Part shown: positions 33,801-43,400 of the stretch, piece by piece
Numbering within the stretch: position 1 is the first letter of the stretch
Layout of the letters: each line of letters starts with the position of its first letter
Assembly: GCF_040802235.1 (NCBI RefSeq)
Contig: NC_133156.1
Span: 185,330,351-185,394,350, forward strand
Reading direction: 5' to 3'
Origin: Manis javanica
Lineage: Eukaryota > Chordata > Mammalia > Pholidota > Manidae
Length of the DNA stretch: 64,000 bases
The notes under the pieces: generated by a model
Databases searched by the model: none
Told to the model about the DNA's origin: nothing
The model's input: the letters and a program-made list of their open reading frames with translations, nothing else
Translations under genes and position numbers: made by a program

Positions 33801-36800
33801 AAGAGGTACTCAGGAAAAAAAAAATGGAGAACCAAGGAATTCAGACAAGAAAGGGCCAACAGGGAGGACAGAACCAGCATGACAGCTGCGCACCAGGCAG
33901 GGAAGGCAGCAGTACTTCTGGAACTGGAGGCCTTGGGGCATTTCATAGTGTCGGATGCATCTCAGTACACCAAGAGGAGACGTGGACAACAAAATGCTTG
34001 TTACTGAATTAGGATACTGAAAATTTGAAAAGCACAGACACTTAAGAATTATTTCTTCAAGTGAAAATAAAGTTGCAAAGGACAGTGCATCAACTGGCTT
34101 AGCTGTTAATGTACTGAGCCTTGAATCTGTACTGAGGCAACAGTGAATACTGGTCTAAGAAAAACACATGTACAGGGAGGAGAAAGAGGAGTAAGTAAAT
34201 TAGATTGCTAGAAAGACCGAGTGTGTGGAGTGAAGGTAGGAAGAGGGGTGAAAGAGAGCTCAATTTTCAGCTTTCTGGGAGATGACAACAGTGAAACTAA
34301 AAAAAAATCAGGAAGCTGATTTTAAATAAGATACTTGGAAATACGGAGCTAAGTAATTTTTAAAAATTAAAGGAGCTGGAATTGGTTCTTCTGAGGACAG
34401 GGAAACAGAGGAAGACAGCAAAAATTTTTGGCTTTTTAAAATTCAGATGTCCAACTTTGCTAAAAAATTTAAAATTGAGCATGAAAGATGAGGAAATAGA
34501 CAGCAAGAATACACAGAGCAGGTATAGTTCTGCTACTGAAACAAGCAAAGCAATGGGGAAGGCAGTAGCTGGAAGGGAATGTGGGTCTCAGGAGGGCAGG
34601 CCACATTATTTCCCATCTCTTACACTGACTGTCTCTGTAACAAATAGTTTTTAGTTTATCTTGCTCACATTATACTGTGTTTTGCCAGATTAGCAACGCA
34701 TCAAAAATAACACAGGTGCATCATAGTCCATCTTATCGCTCTATCATAATATAAATTGAAGATGTGAATTTCCAATTAGCATATTTATAGCAAAACTACC
34801 AAGACAGTACATTTCTTTAATTTTGAGTACCATGTAATTCAGTTTTAAGAAAAATATAAAAGATACAAAAAGCAATTCAAAAGCAATAGTATTCATAATA
34901 GCCCAAACTGCAGCTAACCCAAATGTCCATCAAATGTGAATGGATAAACAAAATGGAATATAATGACCTAGTATTCATCCATAAAAAGGAATTACTGATA
35001 CAACCAACAAAATGGAGAAACTCAAATATGCTATAAGAGAGACCAAACACCAAAGACTACATACTGTGTATTTCCATTTATATCAGTTCCTAGAAAATGC
35101 AAAACCATAGTGGCAAAAAGTAGATCAGTGACTGCAGGCTGTGGAGATGCCCAAGGAGCTCTGAGGTGATGGAACTGGGTGAGAGGCGGGTATGACAGGA
35201 CAACAGAGCACTGCCCAAAGCTCACTCAACTGCATACTTAAAACAGGTCAGTTTCATTGTATCTAGAGCATACTGCAATAAAGTTGTTTTAAAAAAAATT
35301 AGTTCACCTAGTAAATTTTAAACACTTAAAGATATACTTATCAATTATAAATACATATACTTATCAATACAAGCTACCCTTAATTTGATTAGCAAATCAT
35401 TTTTAGATTTCTAAGTTATCAAAAGTTTTTAAGGCTCTATTTGATATTTTAAAATGTGGCATACATTCCAAAATTTTTGAAATTTCCAGTTCAAAAAGGC
35501 TCTTCCCATGAATCCATATTCCCAACTCCAGGCTCAATCCATAAAAGATCAAAATTATAATACACATGTCTTCAAGAGGCCGACTAACAGGGTATTAAGG
35601 TTATCCTTAAAGTATAAAATAGAGCCTAAAATTTAGATTCTAAGTAAAGTGAGTCCCTCAGTTTAGAACAAAGATAGTATGATCTCAAAATTATCTCTGG
35701 GTTTAGTAGCAGGCAGAACAGCTCCTCTTCTCAGTCAACTGTTTAATTTTCCAACTTCGTGGCATTATATAATCTTTGAGCCATCTGCCAGTAATCCTGA
35801 CCTGGCAACAGAGCCTTCAACTTCAGACAGGGCTAATCCCAGCTTGACTTCCTGTACCCTTATTTTAAGCCTGTATCATCTTATTTATGTTTGCATATAA
35901 TTGTTCTCTAGTTTTTCATCCAGTGTGCAATACTCACCTTCCTTTTATGAAAGGCCTTTATATATGTGTGTGTGTATGTCTGTGTATTTTTATTTTTTAG
36001 GAAAGCCTCACGATGGCATTTAAACACCTACTCCTTGCTTTCCCCTACTGATTTAAGATTCCCCAGAGATACTATTTAAATCTTTACCTGTTATGTAATT
36101 TCTTTTAATAGTGACTATGAACATTTACAACTGAGAAGAAAGCTACAGTTTCTAAGATTTTCTCAACCTAATCTGTTTTCAAAGTAACTTTCCTGCAAGC
36201 CATATACTGACAAACATTTTGTGACAATTTATGGATGAAATACAGTCTTTGTGACTTTCTGAAACCAGCAAAATACCAAATATAAATTATGACAATAACT
36301 TTCTCAAGATCAGATACTCACACATCAGCCAAAACTATTCGTGTCCGTGTCACATTCTCTATGGTAAATTTGGTTTTTCCTCCTTTGCCAGCTATTCTTC
36401 CTATTGCCCTTGACAGGTGGTCTCCCTTTAGGGGCTTAACTAAATGAGAAAAGCACGAGGTCAGGAGGCAAGCCAATGCACCAGCCACTTGCATGTAAAG
36501 CTTAACTGCTAACTAAATTTCCCTACTAAAAGACCTGAAATACACAGTTTTTAAAAACTTGTTACGAATACAGCTCAGCTAACGCTATTAGTAAGCTGAG
36601 AGTTACACACCGTACAAGATCAGCAAAACAAAGTACAGTATTTCATAGAAGACTACATATACTCACCATCTGTAATTTCAAAAGACTCCAGGAAGAGGTC
36701 ATCCAACCTAATGAGAGCAAGGGCATCCTACAATATAAAAAGGAATACTGTGGAGACCATCTGTTTAGATCCCTGAGAGAGTGTTAAGCTAAAAGTCAAA

Positions 36801-39784
36801 CTGTAGAACTGAAAAAACTAAAAAAATTTTTTTAAATGCCCAAATTCATCAACACATTCATATTATTTTTTAAGCCCCCATTTCAGATGTCATGACATCA
36901 CTCACCTCCACCTGAAACCCAAGAATAAAGGCTTTCACAAAATCAGCGGCTTTTGTCAGGGCACTGACATCCTTGGTTTCTTTACAAGTCTGTTGAAAAA
37001 AAAAAAAAAAACAGCACAAATTAAAGTTGGGGATGAAAAAAGAATATTCTAACAAAATACTAGGACTGACCTTTCTGATGATTATAATTTCCTTCACTCA
37101 CCACATTTCCCCAGTAAAGTCTCTATAACTCAGTTTTTGGTGTGGTAAGTACTGTGTTTAATTTGCAAAACAAAATGTTCCCAGTTCCAGATTTGGGCGG
37201 ATCCACCCTGTCAAATGAAGGACTTCACTCCATAGCTGCTCTCTCTGTGGCAAACAGGATTCCCCTGGCACAGCCCAATCGCTCACTCTGAAGGACCTCC
37301 ACTCCTGGTCCATCCCATCAATGCCTAAGCGGGTCCTCTCTTCTTCTCCCTCACTGCAGTCTCCCTGGGAGGCCTGATCTAATTTGCCGACTTCAATCGT
37401 CCTTTATATGATGGTGCTTCCCAAGGCAATAACTTCAGTACTAAGAATGGATTAAGACCATGCTCTCAGCTTACTCAACTGTGGAAATAACTACCATTTA
37501 TAATACGCCTGCCACTGAAAGTGACATACACTGCAAAGGGGCTTTACACACGAAAGCTCTTACCTTCATGTCAACCCTGAACGTTAAGAGATATAGATAC
37601 TTTTATGATTGAGGAAACTGAAGTACTAAAATATGAAAAGGGTATGACTCCAACACACTTCTGACTCCAAAACTGTTATTTCCATTCTCCCATACGGTTT
37701 CACAATCTAGTTGAGGAAACCACAAAACTACACACAGCTGTATAAAGGCACATTTAAAACTAGATCTAGTTCCAATCCCATTTGTGACCTTGGGCAATTC
37801 TCACAGATACCCTAGGCCTTAAGTTTTCTCATCTGTAAAATAAGGTCAGAGTTGGAGGTCCTGAAATGTCCCTACTAGCATGGAATTCACTTATTAGCTT
37901 GATGATGTTGGCCTTCAGTTCCCTCACATCTGTAAGATAGGGATACCTCATTGGATTGTCCTACAGACCAAGAAGATGTAGTGCATGCCAAAGCACCATT
38001 ATGTATGTGTCCAGCATACAGCAGTATCAACGTATGTTAGTGGAATCCAAATTGGTAATGCTGCAATACCGCTCAAAATGCTGATAAGACTGCCCAACAA
38101 AATAAAAGTTTAAGTACTTAAGAAAAGACTGAAAAGTGGAAAAATCATAAAGGGGAAAGAACTTGAGCCGGACCCTGAAAGATGACTGGAATTGAGGTAG
38201 AAAGCGAAAGAGAGTAGGGAAGGGAGGGTCTTCAAGAGAGAGAAAAGCCATCAATAGGTTTGAATATAAAAGCCTTCAAAGAGATGGTGAGATGAACCCG
38301 GGACTGAGACTCCTACTTGAAATCAGGCTAAGTACGGTCAAGAACTTTCACCCTTCAGAGACACTGAAGAAACCAGGATGTCATAAAAAAAGCAGTGTGG
38401 TCTAGAAATTAATCTGGATGGAGTAGTGAAATGAGATTTAAAGCAATAAAGAGAAACCTATAAGGAAACAAGAAGTTTTGGCATGAAACCATAAAAACCT
38501 GAATCAAAGTGGCGACGGGAGCAAAGCAGGATTCTGTCAAATTTTATATGTTAAAATTTACCGACTATTTACATTAGTGCTTTTATTCCAATATTCTAGC
38601 ACATCAACAGAGGTGAGTCTATACCAGTTATGGTAATAGTGTAAGATTCTTCAAAAAGGAAGATATAATTAACTTTGGCCATTGATTCTAATATGAAACT
38701 GGCACCCAGAAAAAGAAGCCCAAAGTCAATTAATCTTAATTGTCTAACTCTTGGACTGACACCCTGGGATAAATGGACATACACCCTGGGATGAATGGAC
38801 ATACCATACACAATCTATATTTTTTCTCAAAATAATACTTTGTTTTTTCAAAAAAACACCATTGAAATATATAGTGCAACAAGTTCTTCTGTTGCTTAGT
38901 TACTTCTGTTTATAACCTCTTTATTCAGCCTTTTCTCATTTCAACATAGAACATTGTAAAATATACGCACAGGCAGAGCCAATACTTTAGTATGATCTCA
39001 GGCCTAATTTATGAATTCAACTAACATTCGTGAATTTATGAATTCAACTAATAAATATAATCAGATTTTGAAGGAATTCGAGAGGTTCAAACTCCATCTG
39101 AAAATAAGTCCCATTAAGCAGTCTATTCATGCCTTTTCATCCCTGTAGGAGAAACTTTAGTGTATTTGGAAAGGGTTGACATTCTCCTTACCCTGATTTC
39201 TACATTCCTCGATTTCAAGTTAAAGCGTATCTGAAGTCTCAAATGTTCTACAACAGGAGTAAATATCTTCATCCAGTTCTCTTTTAATGGCGTGTATCTG
39301 TTAGCTGGGACTGGAATTTTCCTTGTTTCTCCTTTCCCACCCTACAATAAAAGCACACACAACTCAGGAGACGTTCGAGGGATGGCGGCGCTGTTAAATG
39401 ACAGCTGGTCCACGAAAAGCCTCGTTTACTGAACGAATTAACCTTCGTTCACGAGAATCACTTTTCTACAACGTTCACTAAATAAGAACCCCCGCAGCTT
39501 CAACATCACCCAAAGGCCACCGGCTAGATCTGACTCTGGTCCCTGCCCTGCTCTTGTCCCGTGGTCTCCTCCATTACCAGGAATCCGTCTCCGGAGAGGG
39601 GCGGGAAAACGGGCCTCTTCGCGGGCGGGACCCCCTCCGTGTCCATGCTGTCCGCGTCAGCGCCCTCCCCCGCCGCGGACAGCTGCTCAGCCTGCCGCTT
39701 CTTCGACCGCCGGCCACCCTTGCCGGTGACTTGGGTGAAGTCATCCTCGGTCCCCGCGCTCTGCGACTCCATGTCTGTTTCCAT
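30803..39784 (-). CDS. PNO1: PNO1, RNA-binding pre-40S assembly factor (complete coding region)
   Basis: PNO1 (partner of NOB1, yeast Dim2/Pno1) is a KH-domain protein of the nucleolus and cytoplasm. It binds the 3' end of pre-18S rRNA and recruits the NOB1 nuclease during small-subunit maturation. Seven coding exons on the - strand are 39578-39784, 39192-39341, 36906-36989, 36667-36727, 36322-36439, 31557-31627 and 30803-30870. They total 759 nt, or 252 codons plus stop, the human length. All splice sites are GT..AG and phases match. The N-terminal about 70 residues are Gly/Lys/Arg-rich and diverged from human; the rest is nearly identical as I recall it. The RNA-contact loop IAGKGG is in exon 5. 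The gene is head-to-head with DNAAF10. Confidence 0.97.
31557..31627 (-). CDS. PNO1: PNO1 exon 6, residues 207-231
   Basis: The acceptor is ATCTTGCAG. The 71-bp exon encodes [20 protein letters not shown] then LIL and the first base of Gly231, with donor GTAATA. It is separated from exon 5 by a 4.7-kb intron filled with repeats. Confidence 0.97.
31720..31830 (+). mobile_element. L1 3' end fragment in PNO1 intron 5
   Basis: It reads like the L1 3'UTR: GGTGGTGATGGTTGCACAAT, then a block corresponding to 'aaaaccactgaattgtacactttaa', then GAATTACATCCCAATAAAAA. Short and old. Confidence 0.6.
31880..32045 (+). mobile_element. MIR SINE, sense orientation
   Basis: The MIR core is clear: TTATTCCCATTTTACAGATG followed by AGGAAAGAG, preceded by TTCTCATTTAATTCTCTCATG and followed by GGCAGAGCTGGGATT. 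This is one of the best-kept MIR copies in the window. Confidence 0.8.
32300..33580 (+). mobile_element. HAL1-like element in PNO1 intron 5
   Basis: The A-rich + strand includes CTATGCAATTTCAGAACACA then GGAGACAAAGAAGATAGTAC, then TGACTTCTCAACAGCAACAC and TTGCATATCCAACCAGGAAA. These are landmarks of ORF1-only LINEs. The part from 32310 aligns with 20480 in the other HAL1-like element. No open frame of length. It includes one copy of a 71-bp repeat (32470-32540). Confidence 0.5.
32470..32540 (+). repeat. 71-bp near-identical repeat, copy A
   Basis: It matches 33955-34025 with three substitutions in 71 bases. It starts ATGCATCTCAGTACACCAAG and ends with AGGATACTGAAAATT. Confidence 0.85.
33595..33790 (+). 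mobile_element. L1 3' end fragment
   Basis: The text GGATGTAATGTACAGCATGG then TGACT, AATACTGTATTGCACATTAG, TCATCACAAGAAAAACACAT and ATCATTTCACAATATATACA is the classic 3'UTR of old L1s. It may be the tail of the preceding element or a separate insertion. Confidence 0.75.
33955..34025 (+). repeat. 71-bp near-identical repeat, copy B
   Basis: The partner of 32470-32540, about 1.5 kb away in the same orientation. Flanks of the two copies do not resemble each other except for a few A-rich bases. Confidence 0.85.
34026..34870. other. PNO1: PNO1 intron 5, no recognised content
   Basis: AT-rich and A-rich on the + strand. I see no coding signal and cannot name a repeat family, though the A-rich texture suggests decayed LINE sequence. 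Confidence 0.4.
34880..35300 (+). mobile_element. Old L1 3' end, sense orientation
   Basis: Landmarks are AATAGCCCAAACTGCAGCTA, AAATGTCCATCAAATGTGAA then TGGATAAACAAAATGGAATA, ATTCATCCATAAAAAGGAAT, and a tail with TGCAATAAAGTTGTTTT and an A-run. Clearly the end of L1 ORF2 plus 3'UTR. Confidence 0.8.
35301..36321. other. PNO1: PNO1 intron 5, part nearest exon 5
   Basis: AT-rich, with a short (TG)n near 35966. No repeat family or coding signal recognised. Confidence 0.45.
36322..36439 (-). CDS. PNO1: PNO1 exon 5, residues 168-207 (second KH domain)
   Basis: The acceptor is TCTCATTTAG. The peptide includes [20 protein letters not shown] and then [20 protein letters not shown]. The GKGG turn is the KH signature loop that contacts RNA. 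The exon ends two bases into Val207 at GTGAGT. Confidence 0.97.
36667..36727 (-). CDS. PNO1: PNO1 exon 4, residues 148-167
   Basis: A 61-bp exon with acceptor TATTGTAG and donor GTGAGT. It encodes [20 protein letters not shown] plus the first base of Val168, between the two KH folds. Confidence 0.97.
36906..36989 (-). CDS. PNO1: PNO1 exon 3, residues 120-147
   Basis: The acceptor follows a long T-tract (an A-run on the + strand near 36996-37011) and ends CAACAG. Twenty-eight codons run from [20 protein letters not shown] to GFQVE before donor GTGAGT. Identical to the human peptide as recalled. Confidence 0.97.
37480..38010 (+). mobile_element. Cluster of MIR-type SINE copies in PNO1 intron 2
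   Basis: Three degenerate MIR-like stretches follow each other. The first is 37480-37675, with TTTATGATTGAGGAAACTGA. The second is 37760-37870, with TTGTGACCTTGGGCAATTCT then TCATCTGTAAAATAAGGTCA. The third is about 37900-38010, with CACATCTGTAAGATAGGGAT. The second is the clearest. They may be separate insertions. Confidence 0.65.
38759..38802 (+). repeat. 22-bp tandem duplication
   Basis: Two adjacent copies of ACACCCTGGGATRAATGGACAT, split in the middle by one A/G difference. Confidence 0.9.
39006..39051 (+). repeat. 19-bp direct repeat with 8-bp spacer
   Basis: AATTTATGAATTCAACTAA occurs at 39006-39024 and again, exactly, at 39033-39051. Confidence 0.9.
39192..39341 (-). CDS. PNO1: PNO1 exon 2, residues 70-119
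   Basis: The acceptor is TTTATTGTAG. Fifty codons start [20 protein letters not shown] and end with RNVEIR before GTAAGG. This covers the start of the first, non-canonical KH fold. Phase 0 at both ends. Confidence 0.96.
39578..39784 (-). CDS. PNO1: PNO1 exon 1, residues 1-69
   Basis: The ATG at 39784-39782 opens [11 protein letters not shown], matching the human start in position. A second in-frame Met (residue 5) is also aligned. The exon encodes the variable basic tail with [10 protein letters not shown] and ends after [10 protein letters not shown] at donor GTAATG. If the donor is ignored, the frame runs on only briefly. The - strand frame also stays open upstream of the ATG, but I see no homology there. 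Confidence 0.95.
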
Positions 39785-39825
39785 CCCTAGGAAACTCGAG
39801 CTCCAGCGGGCATTTCGGGCTCGAA

Positions 39826-39831
39826 CACGTG
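39826..39831. promoter_or_regulatory. E-box CACGTG
   Basis: A perfect canonical E-box 42 bp upstream of the PNO1 start. Such sites bind MYC/MAX or USF. A MYC link would suit a ribosome biogenesis gene, but that is inference. Confidence 0.5.
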
Positions 39832-39842
39832 CGCTGCGGCAG

Positions 39843-39854
39843 TGCGCAGGCGCA
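39843..39854. promoter_or_regulatory. NRF1-type site TGCGCAGGCGCA
   Basis: It matches the NRF1 consensus (two GCGC half-sites, YGCGCAYGCGCR) except for the central base. It lies about 60 bp upstream of the PNO1 start codon, a typical place in housekeeping promoters. Confidence 0.65.
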
Positions 39855-40004
39855 CCTCGCAGGACCCAACGTCCGCCAACCCACCTCAGGGCTCCGCCCC
39901 CTTTTCTGAGAAGTCCCAAGCGGTGGACCTGAAGCAAGATACTGTGTTTTTTGAAGAGGAAGGTGGGCTGTCCTAAAATATGCCTGTCCTTGTGGTCTGC
40001 CTCT

Positions 40005-40010
40005 CTTCCG
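40005..40010 (-). promoter_or_regulatory. Possible ETS core (CGGAAG)
   Basis: CTTCCG on the + strand, CGGAAG on the - strand, in the middle of the divergent promoter. A single short core; weak evidence. Confidence 0.3.
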
Positions 40011-40286
40011 CCACTCACAGCCTTTTGCACTCTCTACTATGTGCATATGCGAAAAGCATAGGTAAAAGTGATTAACAAATTCGCGCTGTAGGTGAAGAAA
40101 AATCTTGGTGACTTCAGTACCGCATCTGGCATGTTCTGGACAACTCAATACAACTCGCTAGGGCGTCAGGGGGAGAACGGCAAGCAGGAGGGACTAACTG
40201 TCGTTACTGTTTGGAGTTTGGTTTCCCGGTTAGTGTTTTGTCAATATTTGGGTGTGCCTGTTGCTGGAGGCGAAATCCGCTGGACC

Positions 40287-40469
40287 ATGTCGGCCTTCGA
40301 GAAGCCTCAGATCATCGCTCATATCCAGAAGGGCCTCAACTACACGGTGTTTGACTGCAAGTGGGTACCCTGCAGCGCCAAATTTGTGACCATGGGCAAC
40401 TTCGCACGGGGCACTGGCGTCATTCAGCTGTACGAGATCCAGCACGGTGACCTAAAGCTGCTTCGGGAG
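40287..40469 (+). CDS. DNAAF10: DNAAF10 exon 1, residues 1-61
   Basis: It starts [20 protein letters not shown] and ends at LLRE before GTGGGT. The frame upstream of this ATG is open back to 40092 and holds another in-frame ATG at 40131. The shorter start is chosen because it matches the known protein and has the better Kozak context. Confidence 0.96.
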
Positions 40470-43400
40470 GTGGGTGCCGGGTCGAAACTGCCCAGTTCCA
40501 GGATATGGGACTGCCGTTGGGGGGCGAGTGCTGATTCCGGTGGGGAATGGGGGTGGGAGGGCTCTGCATTTCTATTTGCTAAAGTTTTCGTTCAGCATAC
40601 CCTCAAAACACAGTTAAAGCTGCGGAGGACAAACGAAGCTGATCGCAGACTGAAGAATACTTCGACGTAAAACGCTATTTTGTCCGAGTCCTGAATTCTC
40701 TGCGAACTAATTCATCCGCGCCCCGCCGGCCCCTTCCTGCAGCCAGTCCAGCGCGAGGTCCTTGGGAAGTGACGTTAAGACTTCGTGTCTAAACTCGAAG
40801 CCCTTATGGGCAGTGCGCAGTTGTTTGTGGAGAATCTTTTAAAGGCCCGTGTTAATAAAATGCTTTTCATACAAGCAGAGCCAAAGCGGCCACCAGGATA
40901 CTTGCGGTGTGATTGGTGGAGACAACCTAACACATTTATTCCTTCAGCAAGTATCGACTGATTACCTGGTATTCCCAGGCATGTGAATCACGATCTCCCC
41001 GATTTCGTGGAGTTTATTTTTCTAGTAGGAGAGGGAATCAGCGAAATAATCAAATCCAGAATGTATAAATACAAACCGAGGCGAATTATCTAACATAAAG
41101 GAACACGGTTCTGTGAGAGTAAAAACAGATTTAGGATGAGTAGAAAAGCTCACTAGGCCAAACCAGTAGAGGAGGTTTCCAGAGGAAACAGCATGCTCAT
41201 CAGTGGGAGTTTATCCGCCTTCAGATACAGGTAATAAGTAGGGACCAGAGGTCGCAAGATCTGTACGTCATTTAAAAGATTTATACCTTTTTTCCAAGAA
41301 AAACAGGACATTATTGGAGGACTTTACACAGGGAGTGACAAGATCCGGTTTACAAGTTTTGTAAAGTTTGCTAGTGAAAGAATTAGAGAATAATGATGTT
41401 AACATTTTTATGCCTGTTTACGGTTTTAAAAATACCCTGATGGGTCAAGTCATACTGACGTGTTTAGGGTTGTGATAGACTACAGGGAAGGTCGAGAACT
41501 CCAGGGATCAAACGCCACCGAGACAATCTGCTTGAAGGAGATTGGGGTTAAACTGGTAGATAATGAATCAATACATTTTGGATACGCAAGCTTAGATCAG
41601 AAGGTATGTAAAGCCCCATCGCACTTTAAATTTCTATGAGTGCCAGTTTCCTGTTCAGTTTGTATTTTTTAACCAGGCACCTCCGCAGAGTTCCTAAACA
41701 TGACTTGTTTTTTTCCACCTTTCTTTAGATTGTTCAGCACTTAGCTCCCAGTCACCTGGTGCTCTTTGAAGGTTCAGTTCAGATTGACTTAGGAAGTTCC
41801 CTCCTGACCCCCACACAAAGTAACTGCCCTTTACATTGCATTCCTAGGGTACTTATCTGTGCCACACGTGGATCATTCTGTCCCATTTATCTGTAATTAG
41901 ATTGTAAACTCTTGGAGAGCAAGGACAGTGTCTTTAGTGGTTTGTAAGGAGTAGCCATTCAATAAATTACGTGTTAAAAGAATGAGTGAATGTATATCTG
42001 TAAAAAGCTATAACTTGGGAACTTTAAATATTGTTTTAGTCATCCTTAATTGGGGGCAAGGTTTGAACAAATGGGAAAAATTGGAATAGTATACAGGAAC
42101 TGAAAGGAGAAGTATTAGGAATAAAACAATCAGACCCCAGAGAGCATCTACAGACTTGTGACTTAAATAATTTGTGTACACTTCAAAAATAACACTTATT
42201 TTGTAAAGTGAAGTAGTTCTATTTGTTAATTTTACTTTTTAAACAATATGTGTTCATGATAAAACACTTAAAATGCAGATAGGAAAAAGAAGAAAATTAG
42301 TATCACTCATAATCTTAATCCTAGGTATAACTACTTTTCCTATTTTTACCTTTGGGTCTTCTTTATATCATAAACTGTCTATTGAGAATCTACTATTTCA
42401 AGGTACGATGCTAAGGATCAAAGGTATTTGAAAGATGACTCCCTTCCAAAGAGTCTACTGTCTGAAGAGGATGAAACAAATGCAAAAGCATATTTAAGAA
42501 CTTATATTGCATCTGGTTGTGACAAATAGAAGATATCTGGGGCAAGGCCACATTCGCATCATTCTAGAAAGAAAGGTAGATACTGTAATTAAGTTTATTG
42601 GTAAGTGCAAGAAAGAAGCTAAACAGGTAGCAATGTGGGGTTCACTTCAGATTGGAGGTGCAATGGAAAAGAGCACAGGTTAAATGTAGTCTCAGTGATT
42701 CTCAGCCCTCACTGCCTCAATCTGTTGTGTGTTGTGTTGCTGCTGTTTTTCTGTGTGTGTGTTTTAAAATACTCATGTCTTGGTCCCACCTCTAGAAGTT
42801 CTGATGCCGTCAGACTCTTGCATCTAAACTAGAGTGAGTCCTGAACATCAGTATTGTTTAAACCTCAACCAGATGATTCTAATGACTACCAGGGTTCACT
42901 GCCTGGTAGATGAACTGTTTACTAAAATATTAGAAAACACACTTGATTTTATCATTGTGGAAACACCTCATGCCATGTACTCCAAAGCCCATGCATCCAA
43001 GTTAAAAAAATGGGTGAAGGAAGCAAGTGGGTCTTTGTTGACACCATCCTTACCTTCTTACTGAGGATGGATAGGGAATGAGGACAGGGCCTCCAGGTAC
43101 AGTTGAGCAGTTTGCTGCACCAAAACAGGTGTGACCAAAGGTGCACATGGAAGCTGAAATCCATGTCTTTTCTCATCAAGCCTTAGAAGTGTGAGACTTC
43201 ATTAGCCTATAAAGGGCAACTTTTTCTAATTGGCACAGAGGACTAGGGGTGGCCCTTAGAAATGGAGTCATAGTTGTGAATGTTTAAACTACTAATAAGC
43301 TAATAAAGTTCCGCTTTTTCAGCCCTATGCCACTGAATTCACCGCTTGTTAGCATTTGGTTGACTAAACCTTTTGATGTTAATTAAGTAGTGCCAGGATG

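Larger units (their letters stand above)
38011..39191. other. PNO1: PNO1 intron 2, remainder
   Basis: It contains two small local duplications (38759-38802 and 39006-39051). Otherwise AT-rich intron without recognisable repeats or exons. Confidence 0.5.
39785..40286. promoter_or_regulatory. Divergent CpG-rich promoter of PNO1 and DNAAF10
   Basis: Only 502 bp separate the two start codons, which face away from each other. The block and the flanking first exons have many CpG dinucleotides, unlike nearby introns, so this looks like a CpG-island bidirectional promoter. No TATA box stands out. Motifs include a NRF1-type palindrome at 39843, an E-box at 39826 and an ETS-type core at 40005. Transcription start sites and methylation are not visible from sequence. 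Confidence 0.85.

Noticed and set aside
39554-39932. + strand frames of 78 and 123 codons opposite PNO1 exon 1
   Set aside because: They are shadows of the GC-rich PNO1 first exon and the CpG-rich promoter.
39785-40148. - strand reading extending the PNO1 frame upstream of its ATG
   Set aside because: The frame is open but the peptide has no similarity to PNO1 homologues, and the chosen ATG aligns with the human start. A longer form is not supported.
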